Position numbers and translations under genes: made by a program. Below are positions 10,827-21,468 of a stretch of 64,000 nt of DNA, in pieces (position 1 is the first letter of the stretch; every line of letters begins with the position of its first letter). Under the pieces are notes generated by a model, which worked only from the letters and a program-made list of their open reading frames with translations, was not told where the DNA came from and did no database searches. Source of the DNA: Pseudomonas panipatensis (GTDB taxonomy: Bacteria; Pseudomonadota; Gammaproteobacteria; Pseudomonadales; Pseudomonadaceae). The DNA lies in NCBI RefSeq assembly GCF_900099785.1, contig NZ_FNDS01000010.1:124001-188000 (forward strand), read 5' to 3'.

Positions 10827-11990
10827 ATGAGCTACTCCTCCCTCAATTTCGGCCTCGGCGAAACCATCGACATGCTCCGCGACCAGGTGCGCGGCTTCGT
10901 CGCCGCCGAACTGGCGCCGCGCGCCGCGCAGATCGACGCCGACAACCTGTTCCCCATGGACATGTGGCGCAAGTTCGGCGACATGGGCCTGCTCGGGGTG
11001 ACCGTCAGCGAGGAGTACGGCGGCGCCAACCTGGGTTACCTGGCCCACGTCGTCGCCATCGAGGAAATCAGCCGCGCGTCGGCCTCGGTCGGCCTGTCCT
11101 ATGGCGCCCACTCGAACCTTTGCGTCAACCAGATCAACCGCAACGGCAACGCCGCGCAGAAAGCCAAGTACCTGCCCAAGCTGATCAGCGGCGAGCACAT
11201 CGGCGCGCTGGCCATGAGCGAGCCCAACGCCGGTTCCGACGTGGTCTCGATGAAGCTGCGCGCGGAACGGCGCGGCGATCGTTTCGTCCTCAACGGCAGC
11301 AAGACCTGGATCACCAACGGTCCGGACGCCAACACCTACGTGATCTACGCCAAGACCGAGCCGGAAAAGGCCGCGCACGGCATCACCGCGTTCATCGTCG
11401 AGCGCGACTGGAAAGGCTTCAGCCGGGGCAACAAGTTCGACAAGCTGGGCATGCGCGGCTCGAACACCTGCGAGCTGTTCTTCGATGACGTGGAAGTGCC
11501 GGAAGAGAACGTCCTCGGCGCGCTCAACGGCGGCGTCAAGGTACTGATGAGCGGCCTCGACTACGAGCGCGTGGTGCTGGCCGGCGGGCCGATCGGCATC
11601 ATGCAGGCATGCATGGACGTGATCGTCCCCTACATCCACGACCGCAAGCAGTTCGGCCAGAGCATCGGCGAATTCCAGCTGATCCAGGGCAAGGTCGCCG
11701 ACATGTACACCCAGCTCAACGCCAGCCGCGCCTACCTGTACGCCGTGGCCCAGGCCTGCGACCGCGGCGAGACCACCCGCAAGGACGCCGCCGGGGTGAT
11801 CCTCTACACCGCCGAGCGCGCCACCCAGATGGCCCTGGACGCGATCCAGATCCTCGGCGGCAACGGCTACATCAACGAGTTCCCCACTGGCCGCCTGCTG
11901 CGCGACGCCAAGCTCTACGAGATCGGCGCCGGCACCAGCGAAATCCGCCGCATGCTGATCGGCCGCGAGCTGTTCAACGAGACCCGCTGA
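10827..11990 (+). CDS. liuA: Isovaleryl-CoA dehydrogenase
   Basis: A 387-residue acyl-CoA dehydrogenase oxidising isovaleryl-CoA to 3-methylcrotonyl-CoA with electron transfer to ETF. It carries the flavin/substrate motifs [14 protein letters not shown] and [14 protein letters not shown]. The catalytic base sits in GLDYERVVL (Glu247), the position specific to isovaleryl-CoA dehydrogenases rather than short/medium-chain enzymes. The ATG at 10827 follows AGGTGA; an in-frame ATG 21 bp earlier has no such site. It is the first enzyme gene of the liu operon, 88 bp after liuR. Confidence 0.95.
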   Translation: MSYSSLNFGLGETIDMLRDQVRGFVAAELAPRAAQIDADNLFPMDMWRKFGDMGLLGVTVSEEYGGANLGYLAHVVAIEEISRASASVGLSYGAHSNLCVNQINRNGNAAQKAKYLPKLISGEHIGALAMSEPNAGSDVVSMKLRAERRGDRFVLNGSKTWITNGPDANTYVIYAKTEPEKAAHGITAFIVERDWKGFSRGNKFDKLGMRGSNTCELFFDDVEVPEENVLGALNGGVKVLMSGLDYERVVLAGGPIGIMQACMDVIVPYIHDRKQFGQSIGEFQLIQGKVADMYTQLNASRAYLYAVAQACDRGETTRKDAAGVILYTAERATQMALDAIQILGGNGYINEFPTGRLLRDAKLYEIGAGTSEIRRMLIGRELFNETR

Positions 11991-12003
11991 ACCTAACTGA
12001 CTT

Positions 12004-12071
12004 CGTAGCATGGGCTCCGCGCGAAACCCGGCATCGACCGCATGGGTTTCGCAAGCTCAACCCATCCTACG
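12004..12071. repeat. GTAGGATGGG-type intergenic palindrome (copy 1)
   Basis: Imperfect hairpin in the 106-bp liuA-liuB gap. The outer arms are CGTAGCATGGG (12004-12014) and CCCATCCTACG (12061-12071); the inner arms are GCGAAACCC (12021-12029) and GGGTTTCGC (12044-12052). Related copies occur at 14551, 26797, 26902 and 49142. It interrupts the operon and could form an mRNA structure between cistrons. Confidence 0.75.
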
Positions 12072-12096
12072 TTCCCCACACGCTCGTGGAGACGCC

Positions 12097-13704
<1,608 letters not shown>

Positions 13705-13714
13705 GGCCGCCAGC

Positions 13715-14515
13715 ATGACTGACTTTCAGAACATCCAGCTCGACATCGACGAGCGCGGCGTGGCCAGCCTCTGGCTGAACCGCCCGGACAAGAACAATGC
13801 CTTCAACGCCGCCACCATCGCCGAGCTGATCCAGGCGCTGGACGCCGTCGCCGCCGACCCGCGCGTGCGCCTGCTGGTCCTGCGCGGCCGCGGCAAGCAC
13901 TTCTGCGGCGGCGCCGACCTGGCCTGGATGCAGGAGGCGGTGCAGCTCGACTACGCCGGCAACCTGGCCGACGCCCAGCAACTGGCGGAACTGCTGCACC
14001 AGCTGCACCAGCTGAAGACGCCGACCCTGGCGGTGGTCCAGGGTGCGGCCTTCGGCGGCGGCGTCGGCCTGGTGGCCTGCTGCGACATGGCCCTGGGCAG
14101 CGAGGCGGCGCAATTCTGCCTGTCCGAAGTGCGCATCGGGCTGATCCCGGCGACCATCGGACCCTTCGTGACCAAGGCCATCGGCCAGCGCGCGGCGACC
14201 CGCTATGCCATGACCGCCGAACGCTTCGGCGGCGCCCGCGCCCGCGAGCTGGGCCTGCTCGACGAGTGCTACGCGGCCGACCAGCTGGAGGCGAAGGTCG
14301 CGGACTGGATCGCCAATCTGCTGCAGAACAGCCCGGCCGCCCTGGTGGCCTGCAAGGCACTATTCCAGGAAATCGGCAGCGGCGAGCTGAGCCCCAACCT
14401 GCGCCGCTACACCGAGGCCGCCATCGCCCGCATCCGCATCAGCGCCGAGGGGCAGGAAGGCCTGCGCGCCTTCCTGGAAAAGCGCACACCGGCCTGGCAG
14501 GGAGGCAATCGATGA
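13715..14515 (+). CDS. liuC: Methylglutaconyl-CoA hydratase
   Basis: A 266-residue crotonase-family hydratase converting 3-methylglutaconyl-CoA to HMG-CoA. The oxyanion-hole motifs are HFCGGADLAWM and GAAFGGGVGLV, with SEVRIGLIPATIGPFV supplying the catalytic Glu region. It begins 10 bp after liuB and is fourth in the liuRABCDE order. The name rests on position in the operon plus family, since crotonases are hard to assign from sequence alone. Confidence 0.92.
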   Translation: MTDFQNIQLDIDERGVASLWLNRPDKNNAFNAATIAELIQALDAVAADPRVRLLVLRGRGKHFCGGADLAWMQEAVQLDYAGNLADAQQLAELLHQLHQLKTPTLAVVQGAAFGGGVGLVACCDMALGSEAAQFCLSEVRIGLIPATIGPFVTKAIGQRAATRYAMTAERFGGARARELGLLDECYAADQLEAKVADWIANLLQNSPAALVACKALFQEIGSGELSPNLRRYTEAAIARIRISAEGQEGLRAFLEKRTPAWQGGNR

Positions 14516-14550
14516 ATCATCGACCTTCCCACCCTTTGCCGTCGGCTAGC

Positions 14551-14570
14551 GCAAGCTCGACCCAACCTAC
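14551..14570. repeat. GTAGGATGGG-type repeat, half copy
   Basis: The 20 bases at 14551-14570 match 12051-12070 at 18 positions. They lie in the short liuC-liuD gap, directly before the liuD ribosome-binding site, and look like a truncated copy of the 12004-12071 element. Confidence 0.55.
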
Positions 14571-14589
14571 CCTGCCTGGAGGCCCGTCC

Positions 14590-16548
14590 ATGACCATCAC
14601 CACGCTTCTGGTGGCCAACCGCGGCGAGATCGCCTGCCGCGTGATGCGCACCGCCAAGGCCCTGGGCCTGACCACCGTGGCCGTGCACAGCGCCACCGAC
14701 CGCCACGCCCGCCACGTCGAGGAAGCCGACATCGCCATCGACCTGGGCGGCGCTAAGCCGGCGGAAAGCTACCTGCGCGGCGACGCCGTGATCGCCGCGG
14801 CCAAGGCCGCCGGCGCCCAGGCCATCCACCCCGGCTACGGCTTCCTCTCGGAGAACGCCGGCTTCGCCCGCGCCTGCGAAGAGGCCGGGCTGGTGTTCCT
14901 CGGCCCGCCGGCCAGCGCCATCGACGCCATGGGCAGCAAATCGGCGGCCAAGGCCCTGATGGAAGACGCCGGCGTGCCGCTGGTGCCCGGCTACCACGGC
15001 GAGGCCCAGGACTACCCGACCTTCCAGCGCGAGGCCGCGCGCATCGGCTACCCGGTGCTGCTCAAGGCCGCCGCCGGCGGTGGCGGCAAGGGCATGAAGG
15101 TGGTCGAGCGCGAAAGCGAACTGGCCGAGGCCCTGGCGTCCGCCCAGCGCGAGGCGCAGTCCGCTTTCGGCGACTCGCGCATGCTGGTGGAGAAATACCT
15201 GAGCAAGCCGCGCCACGTGGAAATCCAGGTATTCGCCGACCAGCACAGCCACTGCCTGTACCTCAACGAACGCGACTGCTCGATCCAGCGCCGCCACCAG
15301 AAAGTGGTCGAGGAAGCCCCCGCCCCCGGCCTCTCCGCCGAACTGCGCCGCGGCATGGGCGAAGCCGCGGTGCGCGCCGCCCAGGCCATCGGCTACGTCG
15401 GCGCCGGCACCGTGGAGTTCCTCTACGACGAAGGCAGCGGGCAATTCTTCTTCATGGAAATGAACACCCGCCTGCAGGTCGAACACCCGGTCACCGAAGC
15501 CATCACCGGCCTCGACCTGGTGGCTTGGCAGATTCGCGTGGCGCGTGGCGAGCCGCTGCCGATCAGCCAGGAGCAGGTGCCGCTGAACGGCCACGCCATC
15601 GAAGTGCGGCTCTACGCCGAGGACCCGGAGGGCGGCTTCCTGCCCGCCAGCGGCCGCCTCGACCTCTACCGCGAACCCGCCGCCGGCCCCGGCCGCCGCA
15701 GCGACAGCGGTATCCGCCAGGGCGACGAGGTGTCGCCGTTCTACGACCCGATGCTGGCCAAGCTGATCGCCTGGGGCGAGAACCGCGAGGAAGCGCGCCA
15801 GCGCCTGCTGGCGATGCTCGTCGAGACCGCCGTCGGCGGAGTCAAGACCAACCTGGCGTTCCTCCGCCGCGTGCTGGCCCATCCGGCCTTCGCCGCCGCC
15901 GAACTGGACACCGGCTTCATCGGCCGCCACCAGGACGACTTGCTGCCGGCCAGCGGCGAACTGCCGCCGCTGTTCTGGCACCTGGCCGGCGAAGCCTGGG
16001 TGCAGAGCGAGGCCGCCCGCGTGCGTGGCGACGATGCCCATTCGCCATGGTCGGCGCAGGACGGCTGGCGCAGCGGCCTGCCCGGCGAGACCGACCTGCA
16101 CCTCAACGCCCGTGGCGAGTCGCAGGTGGTGCGCCTGCGCCATGTCGGCGGCCAGCGCGCGGCGCGGCTGATCGGCGAATGGCTGGAGGTCGAGTTCGAC
16201 GGCCTGCGCCGCCGCCACCTGGCGATCCGCCACGGCGACAGCCTGTACCTGGAATGGCATGGCGAACTGCTGAAAGTCAGCCGCTTCGACCCCATCGCCG
16301 AGGCCGAAGCCGCCCATGCCCACCATGGCGGCCTGACCGCGCCCATGAACGGCAGCATCGTGCGCATCCTGGTCGAACCCGGCCAGGCGGTGGAGGCCGG
16401 CACCGCCCTGGTGGTGCTGGAAGCCATGAAGATGGAGCACAGCATTCGCGCGCCGCACGCCGGCGTGGTGAAATCGCTGTCATGCAGCGAAGGCGAACTG
16501 GTCGCCGAAGGCACCGCGCTGGTGGAGCTGGAGGAAGCGACAGCCTGA
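14590..16548 (+). CDS. liuD: 3-methylcrotonyl-CoA carboxylase, alpha (biotin) subunit
   Basis: A 652-residue biotin carboxylase/carrier fusion. The ATP-grasp part carries LLVANRGEIACRVMRTAKALG, HPGYGFLSENAGFARA, the glycine-rich loop KAAAGGGGKGMKVV and MEMNTRLQVEHPVTE. A linker domain follows, then a C-terminal biotinyl domain with EAMKMEH; the biotinylated residue is Lys614. It carboxylates biotin with ATP and bicarbonate and works with LiuB. The ATG at 14590 follows GGAGG. The frame is open 324 bp upstream, but only as an overlap with liuC. Confidence 0.95.
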   Translation: MTITTLLVANRGEIACRVMRTAKALGLTTVAVHSATDRHARHVEEADIAIDLGGAKPAESYLRGDAVIAAAKAAGAQAIHPGYGFLSENAGFARACEEAGLVFLGPPASAIDAMGSKSAAKALMEDAGVPLVPGYHGEAQDYPTFQREAARIGYPVLLKAAAGGGGKGMKVVERESELAEALASAQREAQSAFGDSRMLVEKYLSKPRHVEIQVFADQHSHCLYLNERDCSIQRRHQKVVEEAPAPGLSAELRRGMGEAAVRAAQAIGYVGAGTVEFLYDEGSGQFFFMEMNTRLQVEHPVTEAITGLDLVAWQIRVARGEPLPISQEQVPLNGHAIEVRLYAEDPEGGFLPASGRLDLYREPAAGPGRRSDSGIRQGDEVSPFYDPMLAKLIAWGENREEARQRLLAMLVETAVGGVKTNLAFLRRVLAHPAFAAAELDTGFIGRHQDDLLPASGELPPLFWHLAGEAWVQSEAARVRGDDAHSPWSAQDGWRSGLPGETDLHLNARGESQVVRLRHVGGQRAARLIGEWLEVEFDGLRRRHLAIRHGDSLYLEWHGELLKVSRFDPIAEAEAAHAHHGGLTAPMNGSIVRILVEPGQAVEAGTALVVLEAMKMEHSIRAPHAGVVKSLSCSEGELVAEGTALVELEEATA

Positions 16549-16630
16549 GCCAGGGCGTATAAGGCACCGCCTCATGCGCCGCCAGGCCGTGGCCTGGCCG
16601 AGTCGCGAAGTTGCCGATGTGTTGGTTGTG

Positions 16631-16660
16631 GGGCGGATAACGCGGCTGCGTTATCCGCCC
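16631..16660. repeat. GGCGGATAACGC hairpin between liuD and liuE
   Basis: Perfect 13-bp stem GGGCGGATAACGC / GCGTTATCCGCCC with a GGCT loop, in the 141-bp gap before liuE. A related imperfect hairpin is at 26851-26880. No T-tract follows, so it is more likely a dispersed repeat or mRNA-stabilising structure than a terminator. Confidence 0.75.
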
Positions 16661-16689
16661 TGCGCGTCCCGAACGTACGAGGAATCCCC

Positions 16690-17592
16690 ATGTCCCTGCC
16701 CCAATCCGTGCGCCTGGTCGAAGTCGGCCCGCGCGACGGTCTGCAGAACGAAAAACAACCGATCAGCGTCGCCGACAAGGTGCGTCTGGTGGACGACCTG
16801 ACGGCCGCCGGCCTGAGCTATATCGAGGTCGGCAGCTTCGTCTCGCCAAAATGGGTGCCGCAGATGGCCGGCTCGGCCGAGGTGTTCGCCGGCATCCAGC
16901 ACAAGCCCGGCGTCACCTACGCCGCCCTGGCGCCCAACCTCAAGGGCTTCGAGGCCGCGCTGGCCGCCGGGGTCAAGGAAGTCGCGGTGTTCGCCGCCGC
17001 CTCCGAGGCCTTCTCGCAGAAGAACATCAACTGCTCGATCAAGGAGAGCCTGGAACGCTTCGTGCCAGTGATGGACGCCGCCCGCGAGCACGGCATCCGC
17101 GTGCGCGGCTACGTTTCCTGCGTGCTCGGCTGCCCCTACCAGGGCGAGGTGGACCTGCAGCAGGTCGCCGCCGTGGCCGCCGAACTCGACGCCATGGGCT
17201 GCTACGAGGTGTCCCTCGGCGACACCATCGGCGTCGGCACCGCCGGCCAGACCCGCCGCCTGTTCGAGACGGTCGCCGCCAAGGTGCCGCGCGAACGCCT
17301 GGCCGGGCATTTCCACGACACCTACGGCCAGGCCCTGGCGAACATCTACGCCAGCCTGCTGGAAGGCATCGCGGTGTTCGACAGCTCGGTCGCCGGGCTC
17401 GGCGGCTGTCCCTACGCCAAGGGCGCCACCGGCAACGTCGCCAGCGAAGACGTGCTCTACCTGCTCGATGGCCTGGGCATCCACAGCGGCATCGCCATGG
17501 ACGCCCTGATCGCCGCCGGCCAGCGCATCTGCGCGCTGCTCGACAAGCCCAACGGCTCCCGCGTGGCCCGCGCCCGCCTGGCCCGGGGTTGA
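16690..17592 (+). CDS. liuE: Hydroxymethylglutaryl-CoA lyase
   Basis: A 300-residue HMG-CoA lyase cleaving HMG-CoA to acetoacetate and acetyl-CoA, the last step of leucine catabolism. The TIM-barrel motifs are clear: EVGPRDGLQNEK at the N-terminus, GHFHDTYGQALANI with metal-binding histidines, and the family signature around the active-site Cys, GLGGCPYAKGATGNVASED. It is the final gene of the liu operon, separated from liuD by the hairpin repeat. Confidence 0.95.
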   Translation: MSLPQSVRLVEVGPRDGLQNEKQPISVADKVRLVDDLTAAGLSYIEVGSFVSPKWVPQMAGSAEVFAGIQHKPGVTYAALAPNLKGFEAALAAGVKEVAVFAAASEAFSQKNINCSIKESLERFVPVMDAAREHGIRVRGYVSCVLGCPYQGEVDLQQVAAVAAELDAMGCYEVSLGDTIGVGTAGQTRRLFETVAAKVPRERLAGHFHDTYGQALANIYASLLEGIAVFDSSVAGLGGCPYAKGATGNVASEDVLYLLDGLGIHSGIAMDALIAAGQRICALLDKPNGSRVARARLARG

Positions 17593-17597
17593 GGAAA

Positions 17598-17629
17598 CAG
17601 CCGTGCGCCCTGGCTGAGGGGCACGGCTG
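17598..17629 (+). terminator. Hairpin after liuE, possible terminator
   Basis: Nine-bp perfect stem CAGCCGTGC / GCACGGCTG, extendable by CCC/GGG past a bulge, starting 6 bp after the liuE stop. There is no T-run, so intrinsic termination would be weak. Confidence 0.4.
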
Positions 17630-17684
17630 CCAGCCGATCGCGGAATTCACTAAACTAGCGTCCATTCGTTCAGCGGACGCAAAA

Positions 17685-18581
17685 ATGAAAGTCCAATCCG
17701 AAGACCTGCGCACCTTCGCCGCAGTGGTCGACAGCGGCTCGATCACCGCCGCCGCCGAGCAACTCGGCCTCACCGCGTCGGCGGTCAGCCGCAGCCTCGC
17801 CAAGCTGGAGGAAAAGCTCGGCACGACGCTGCTCAACCGCACCACCCGGCGCATGCAACTGACCGAGGAAGGCACGCTGTTCCTCGACGGCGCGCGGCAC
17901 ATCCTGGGGCAAATGGATGACCTGGAAGAGCGCCTGGCGCTGCGCCGGCAGAAGCCGTCCGGGCGCCTGCGGATCAACGCCGCGTCGCCCTTCATGCTGC
18001 ACGCGGTGGTGCCGCACATCGATGCCTTCCGCCAGCGCTACCCGGACATCGAACTGCAGTTGAACAGCAACGACCTGAACATCGACCTGCTGGAACAGAG
18101 CACCGACATCGCCATCCGCATCGGCACGCTCAGCGACTCCAGCCTGCACGCCCGCCCGCTCGGCAGCAGTCGCCTGAACCTGCTGGCCAGCCCCGCCTAC
18201 CTGGAACGCCACGGCACGCCACAGCGCGCCGAAGACCTCGCCGGGCACAGCCTGCTCGGCTTCACCCAGCCGGAAAGCCTGAACCTCTGGCCGGTACGCC
18301 ATGCCGGTGGCGACAGCCTGGTGATCCGCCCCAGCCTCGCCGCCTCCAGCGGCGAAACCCTGCGTCAACTGGCGCTCGCCGGACAGGGCATCGCCTGCCT
18401 GGCCGGCTTCATGACCTGTCGCGACATCAGCGCCGGGCGCCTGGTCAAGCTGCTGCCGCAGGCCGTCCGCGAGCAGCGCCAGCCGATCAACGCGGTCTAC
18501 TACCGCAACTCGCAGTTGGCCCTGCGCATCCAGTGCTTCCTCGACTTCATTCAGGACAGGCTGCGCTTCGATGCGCCATGA
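17685..18581 (+). CDS. LysR-family transcriptional regulator
   Basis: A 298-residue LysR regulator with an N-terminal winged HTH (DLRTFAAVVDSGSITAAAEQLGLTASAVSRS) and a substrate domain of the YafC/DmlR type (FMLHAVVPHIDAFRQRYPDIELQL). The ATG at 17685 is preceded by an A-rich stretch rather than a clear ribosome site; the open frame upstream is the shadow of liuE. It is neither divergent from nor in an operon with an obvious target, lying between the liu operon and a convergent K+ channel gene. The target is unknown. Confidence 0.85.
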   Translation: MKVQSEDLRTFAAVVDSGSITAAAEQLGLTASAVSRSLAKLEEKLGTTLLNRTTRRMQLTEEGTLFLDGARHILGQMDDLEERLALRRQKPSGRLRINAASPFMLHAVVPHIDAFRQRYPDIELQLNSNDLNIDLLEQSTDIAIRIGTLSDSSLHARPLGSSRLNLLASPAYLERHGTPQRAEDLAGHSLLGFTQPESLNLWPVRHAGGDSLVIRPSLAASSGETLRQLALAGQGIACLAGFMTCRDISAGRLVKLLPQAVREQRQPINAVYYRNSQLALRIQCFLDFIQDRLRFDAP

Positions 18582-18659
18582 GCCACCGACGCGCCAAGTC
18601 CCGCGGCAACGCCAGCCGCGCGCTGGGCGTTGCTGGCGAACCCGGGCGTAGGGGCAGCG

Positions 18660-19109
18660 CTAGGATTTCTCGCGCAGCAACCAGGCGGCGTGCTGCTTGA
18701 CCAGGTCCATCACCGCCGCGGTCATCACCGCGGTGGACACGCCGAACATGAGAATGCCGTTGGCCGCCTCCAGCGGACCGAGCAGGCGCCAGCGCGGGCT
18801 CATAACGATGTCGCCATAGCCCAGGGTGGCGAAGTTCACCCCCGAGTGATAGAGCGCGACGGCGAACTCGTCGAACTCGCCGAGGAGCATGAACAGCAGC
18901 GCCCAGATCGCCATCTGCATGAAGTTGCCGAGCATCATCAGCAGCATCACCATGGCCAGCAGCGCGGTGTTCGAGAGCAGCCCGTGCTGCTCCGTCCAGG
19001 CTTCGCGCAGGGAAACGTAGCCGCGCAGGCACAGGGCCAGGAAGATGGCCTGCAGCAACAGGCAGAGCAGCATCACCGGCAAGCCGGCCAGAAGACTGAG
19101 CAGAAGCAT
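18660..19109 (-). CDS. Two-TM potassium channel family protein
   Basis: A 149-residue membrane protein with four hydrophobic segments. The last pair frames a canonical selectivity filter, TLGYGD, preceded by a pore helix (FAVALYHSGVNFA), which defines the Ion_trans_2 family. It lies 21 bp downstream of an AI-2E family permease gene on the same strand and is probably cotranscribed. No cytoplasmic RCK or cyclic-nucleotide domain is present, so gating is unexplained. Confidence 0.8.
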   Translation of the reverse strand: MLLLSLLAGLPVMLLCLLLQAIFLALCLRGYVSLREAWTEQHGLLSNTALLAMVMLLMMLGNFMQMAIWALLFMLLGEFDEFAVALYHSGVNFATLGYGDIVMSPRWRLLGPLEAANGILMFGVSTAVMTAAVMDLVKQHAAWLLREKS

Positions 19110-19130
19110 CGGCTGATCGTCCGCGCCGCG

Positions 19131-20273
19131 CTATCCGCCGCGCGTCTCTTCGCCGGTTTCCTCGCCGGTCTCCTCGCCCGTGGCGCCGGCCGCCGGTACT
19201 TCCGTGAGCGGTTGGTTGACCCACTGCCAGAACAGTTGGTAGCCCACCGCCAGGAACACCGGCCCGATGAACAGGCCGATGATGCCGCCGGTCACCATGC
19301 CGCCCAGGGCACCGATCAAGATCACCGGCATCGGCACTTCGACGCCGCGGCCGAGCACCAGCGGCTTGAGCACGTTGTCCACCAGACCGGCGACGAAGGT
19401 GTAGATGGCGAAGACGATGCTGGCGACCGTCGCCCCTTCGGTGACGAACACATAGGCGATGACCGGCAGGGTGATCAGCGTGGCCGGCAATTGCAGGATG
19501 CCCAGCAACAGCACCCCCAGGGCCAGCAGGCCGGCGCCGGTGATGCCCTTGACGACGAAGCCGACGCCGATCAGCAGCATCTGGATGAAGGCGATGCCGA
19601 CCACGCCCTGGGCCACCGCGCGGATGGTCGTGGAGCACAGATCGACCAGGTGCGGCCCGCGTTCCGCGCCGGTCAGGCGGACGGCGATGCGCACCGCGCT
19701 CTGCGTGCCGGATTCGCCGAAGGCCATGATGATCCCGGCGATGATCAGCGCGCCGATGAACATCAGGAAGGCGGCGCCGACGCCGGCCAGTTGGCGCATC
19801 AGCGGCACGCCGAAATCCTTCATCAGCGGCAGCACTTTCTTCAGCAGGCTGGTCAGGTCGGTGGATGCTTGCTGCCACAGGTCGAACAGGTTCTGCCCCA
19901 CCAGCGGCCAGGTGGCCACCGAAGCGGGCGGCGGCGGAATGTGCAGATCGCCGCCCTTGAGCAGTTCCAGGGCCCGGTCCACCGACTCGGCGATCGAGGC
20001 GCCGAGCAGCGACACCGGCAGCAGCAGGACCAGCACCGAGACCAGGGTGATCAGCGTCGCTACATGGCCGTCACGCAAGCCCAGGCGCGTCTTCAGCAGG
20101 CAATGCAGCGGGTAGAAGGTCACCGCCAGGATCACCGACCAGAGCATGAGGTTGAGAAACGGCTGGAACACGCGGTAGCAGAAGAGCGCCAGTACCGTGA
20201 CCAGGCCGGCGCGGATGAGCACGTCGAGCAGGCGGCGGGATTGGACAATTTCGGGAAGAGCGGAAGGCGACAT
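19131..20273 (-). CDS. AI-2E family transporter (YdiK/PerM-type permease)
   Basis: A 380-residue inner-membrane protein with the AI-2E/UPF0118 layout: paired N-terminal helices, a central amphipathic region (about 70-160), and C-terminal helices rich in Gly/Ile/Val with the signature GLVDNVLKPLVLGRG. The substrate of this subgroup is not established; the family name comes from TqsA. The ATG at 20273 has AAGGAG upstream, unlike an in-frame ATG 48 bp earlier. The C-terminus ends in three tandem GEET units. The K+ channel gene follows. Confidence 0.82.
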   Translation of the reverse strand: MSPSALPEIVQSRRLLDVLIRAGLVTVLALFCYRVFQPFLNLMLWSVILAVTFYPLHCLLKTRLGLRDGHVATLITLVSVLVLLLPVSLLGASIAESVDRALELLKGGDLHIPPPPASVATWPLVGQNLFDLWQQASTDLTSLLKKVLPLMKDFGVPLMRQLAGVGAAFLMFIGALIIAGIIMAFGESGTQSAVRIAVRLTGAERGPHLVDLCSTTIRAVAQGVVGIAFIQMLLIGVGFVVKGITGAGLLALGVLLLGILQLPATLITLPVIAYVFVTEGATVASIVFAIYTFVAGLVDNVLKPLVLGRGVEVPMPVILIGALGGMVTGGIIGLFIGPVFLAVGYQLFWQWVNQPLTEVPAAGATGEETGEETGEETRGG

Positions 20274-20504
20274 CGTGTTCTCCTTGCACAGGCCGCGGCC
20301 AGAACGGAACAGCCGTTTCATTCAGCGGACGCAGCGGCCTGTCGCCTCGGAACCCGTGCCCAGGCCCGATCCGGCAGGTTCGCTGCGGACGGTACGACGA
20401 GCCGCGCGTTCCGCCAGTATCCAGATGAAAGGTGCGGGCTCTTCCAGAGCATAGCCGCTGCCTTGCGCGCCGCCGTCCGAATTGCGCGTGGCCTGGCGGA
20501 CGCC

Positions 20505-21389
20505 TCAGTCCGGCGCCGGCGCGACCAGCGCGGGCTTGGGCCGGCTGCCGAGCGTGGTGCCGATCGAGGCGACGATGATCGCGGCGATGGCCAGCCATTG
20601 CTGCACGCTCAGTTGCTCGCCGAGGAACACCAGCCCGGAGATCGCGCCGAAGGCCGGCTCGATGCTCATCAGGGTGCCGAAGGTGCGCGCCGGCAGACGG
20701 GTCAGGGCGAGCATTTCCAGGGTGTAGGGCAAGGCACTGGAGAGCACCGCCACAGCGAGCAGCGCCGGCAGCAGCTGCACGTTCAGCAGCGCGCTGCCGG
20801 CATGCAGGATGCCGATGGGCACGACGCACACGGCGGCGATGCTCACGCCCAGGGCGGCGCCCTGAGTGCCATGGTCGGAGCCGGCGCGCTGGCCGAAGAC
20901 GATGTACAGCCCCCAGCACACCCCCGCCGCCAGGGCCAGGCCGGCGCCCAGCGGATCGACGCCCTGTTCGAGGTCGCCGACGGGCAGCAACAGCCACAGG
21001 CCGGAAACGGCGATGGCGATCCACAGGAAGTCAATGGGCTTGCGCGAGAAATACAGCGCCACCGCCAGCGGCCCGGTGAATTCCAGCGCCACCGCGACGC
21101 CCAGCGGCACCGTGCGCAGCGCCATGTAGAACATCAGGTTCATGCCGCCCAGGGTGATGCCATAGGCCAGCAGCGACACCCAGGATTTGCGCGGGATCGG
21201 CTTGCGCCACGGGCGCAGCAAGGCGAGCAGAATCAGCGCGGCGAAGAACAGCCGCGCGGCCGTCACGCCCTGGGCGCCGAGCAGCGGGAACAGGCTTTTG
21301 GCCAGGGACGCGCCGATCTGGATCGAGGCCATCGACACCAGGAGCACGGCAACGGGGAAAAACAGCGTGGCGAAACGCGAGCGAGACAT
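20505..21389 (-). CDS. rhtA: EamA/DMT-family exporter, RhtA-like
   Basis: A ten-helix DMT permease of about 294 residues with two EamA repeats; LLGAQGVTAARLFFAALILLA and the C-terminal SIEPAFGAISGLVFLGEQL resemble RhtA, the threonine/homoserine exporter. The ATG at 21389 is the most natural start, though its ribosome site is weak. It is divergent from an XRE-cupin regulator with about 80 bp between starts, suggesting that the regulator controls it. The substrate is inferred. Confidence 0.75.
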   Translation of the reverse strand: MSRSRFATLFFPVAVLLVSMASIQIGASLAKSLFPLLGAQGVTAARLFFAALILLALLRPWRKPIPRKSWVSLLAYGITLGGMNLMFYMALRTVPLGVAVALEFTGPLAVALYFSRKPIDFLWIAIAVSGLWLLLPVGDLEQGVDPLGAGLALAAGVCWGLYIVFGQRAGSDHGTQGAALGVSIAAVCVVPIGILHAGSALLNVQLLPALLAVAVLSSALPYTLEMLALTRLPARTFGTLMSIEPAFGAISGLVFLGEQLSVQQWLAIAAIIVASIGTTLGSRPKPALVAPAPD

Positions 21390-21438
21390 GGAAGGCAACC
21401 GGCAGATTGAAAAATGAAGCGATTATTGGCTTACTCTT

Positions 21439-21458
21439 ATGCGCAACATAATGCGCAA
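21439..21458. promoter_or_regulatory. Tandem ATGCGCAA repeats between exporter and XRE-cupin gene
   Basis: ATGCGCAA occurs at 21439-21446 and 21451-21458, 12 bp apart, in the short divergent gap. Candidate binding half-sites for the XRE-cupin protein. Confidence 0.4.
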
Positions 21459-21468
21459 AGCCGAGCGA

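Noticed and set aside
14407..16458. 683-codon minus-strand frame across liuD
   Set aside because: liuD has every biotin carboxylase and carrier motif on the plus strand.
18630..21410. 926-codon plus-strand open frame
   Set aside because: Antisense to the K+ channel, AI-2E permease and RhtA genes. It is rich in Gln/His/Arg/Ala with no motif, typical of a GC3 shadow.
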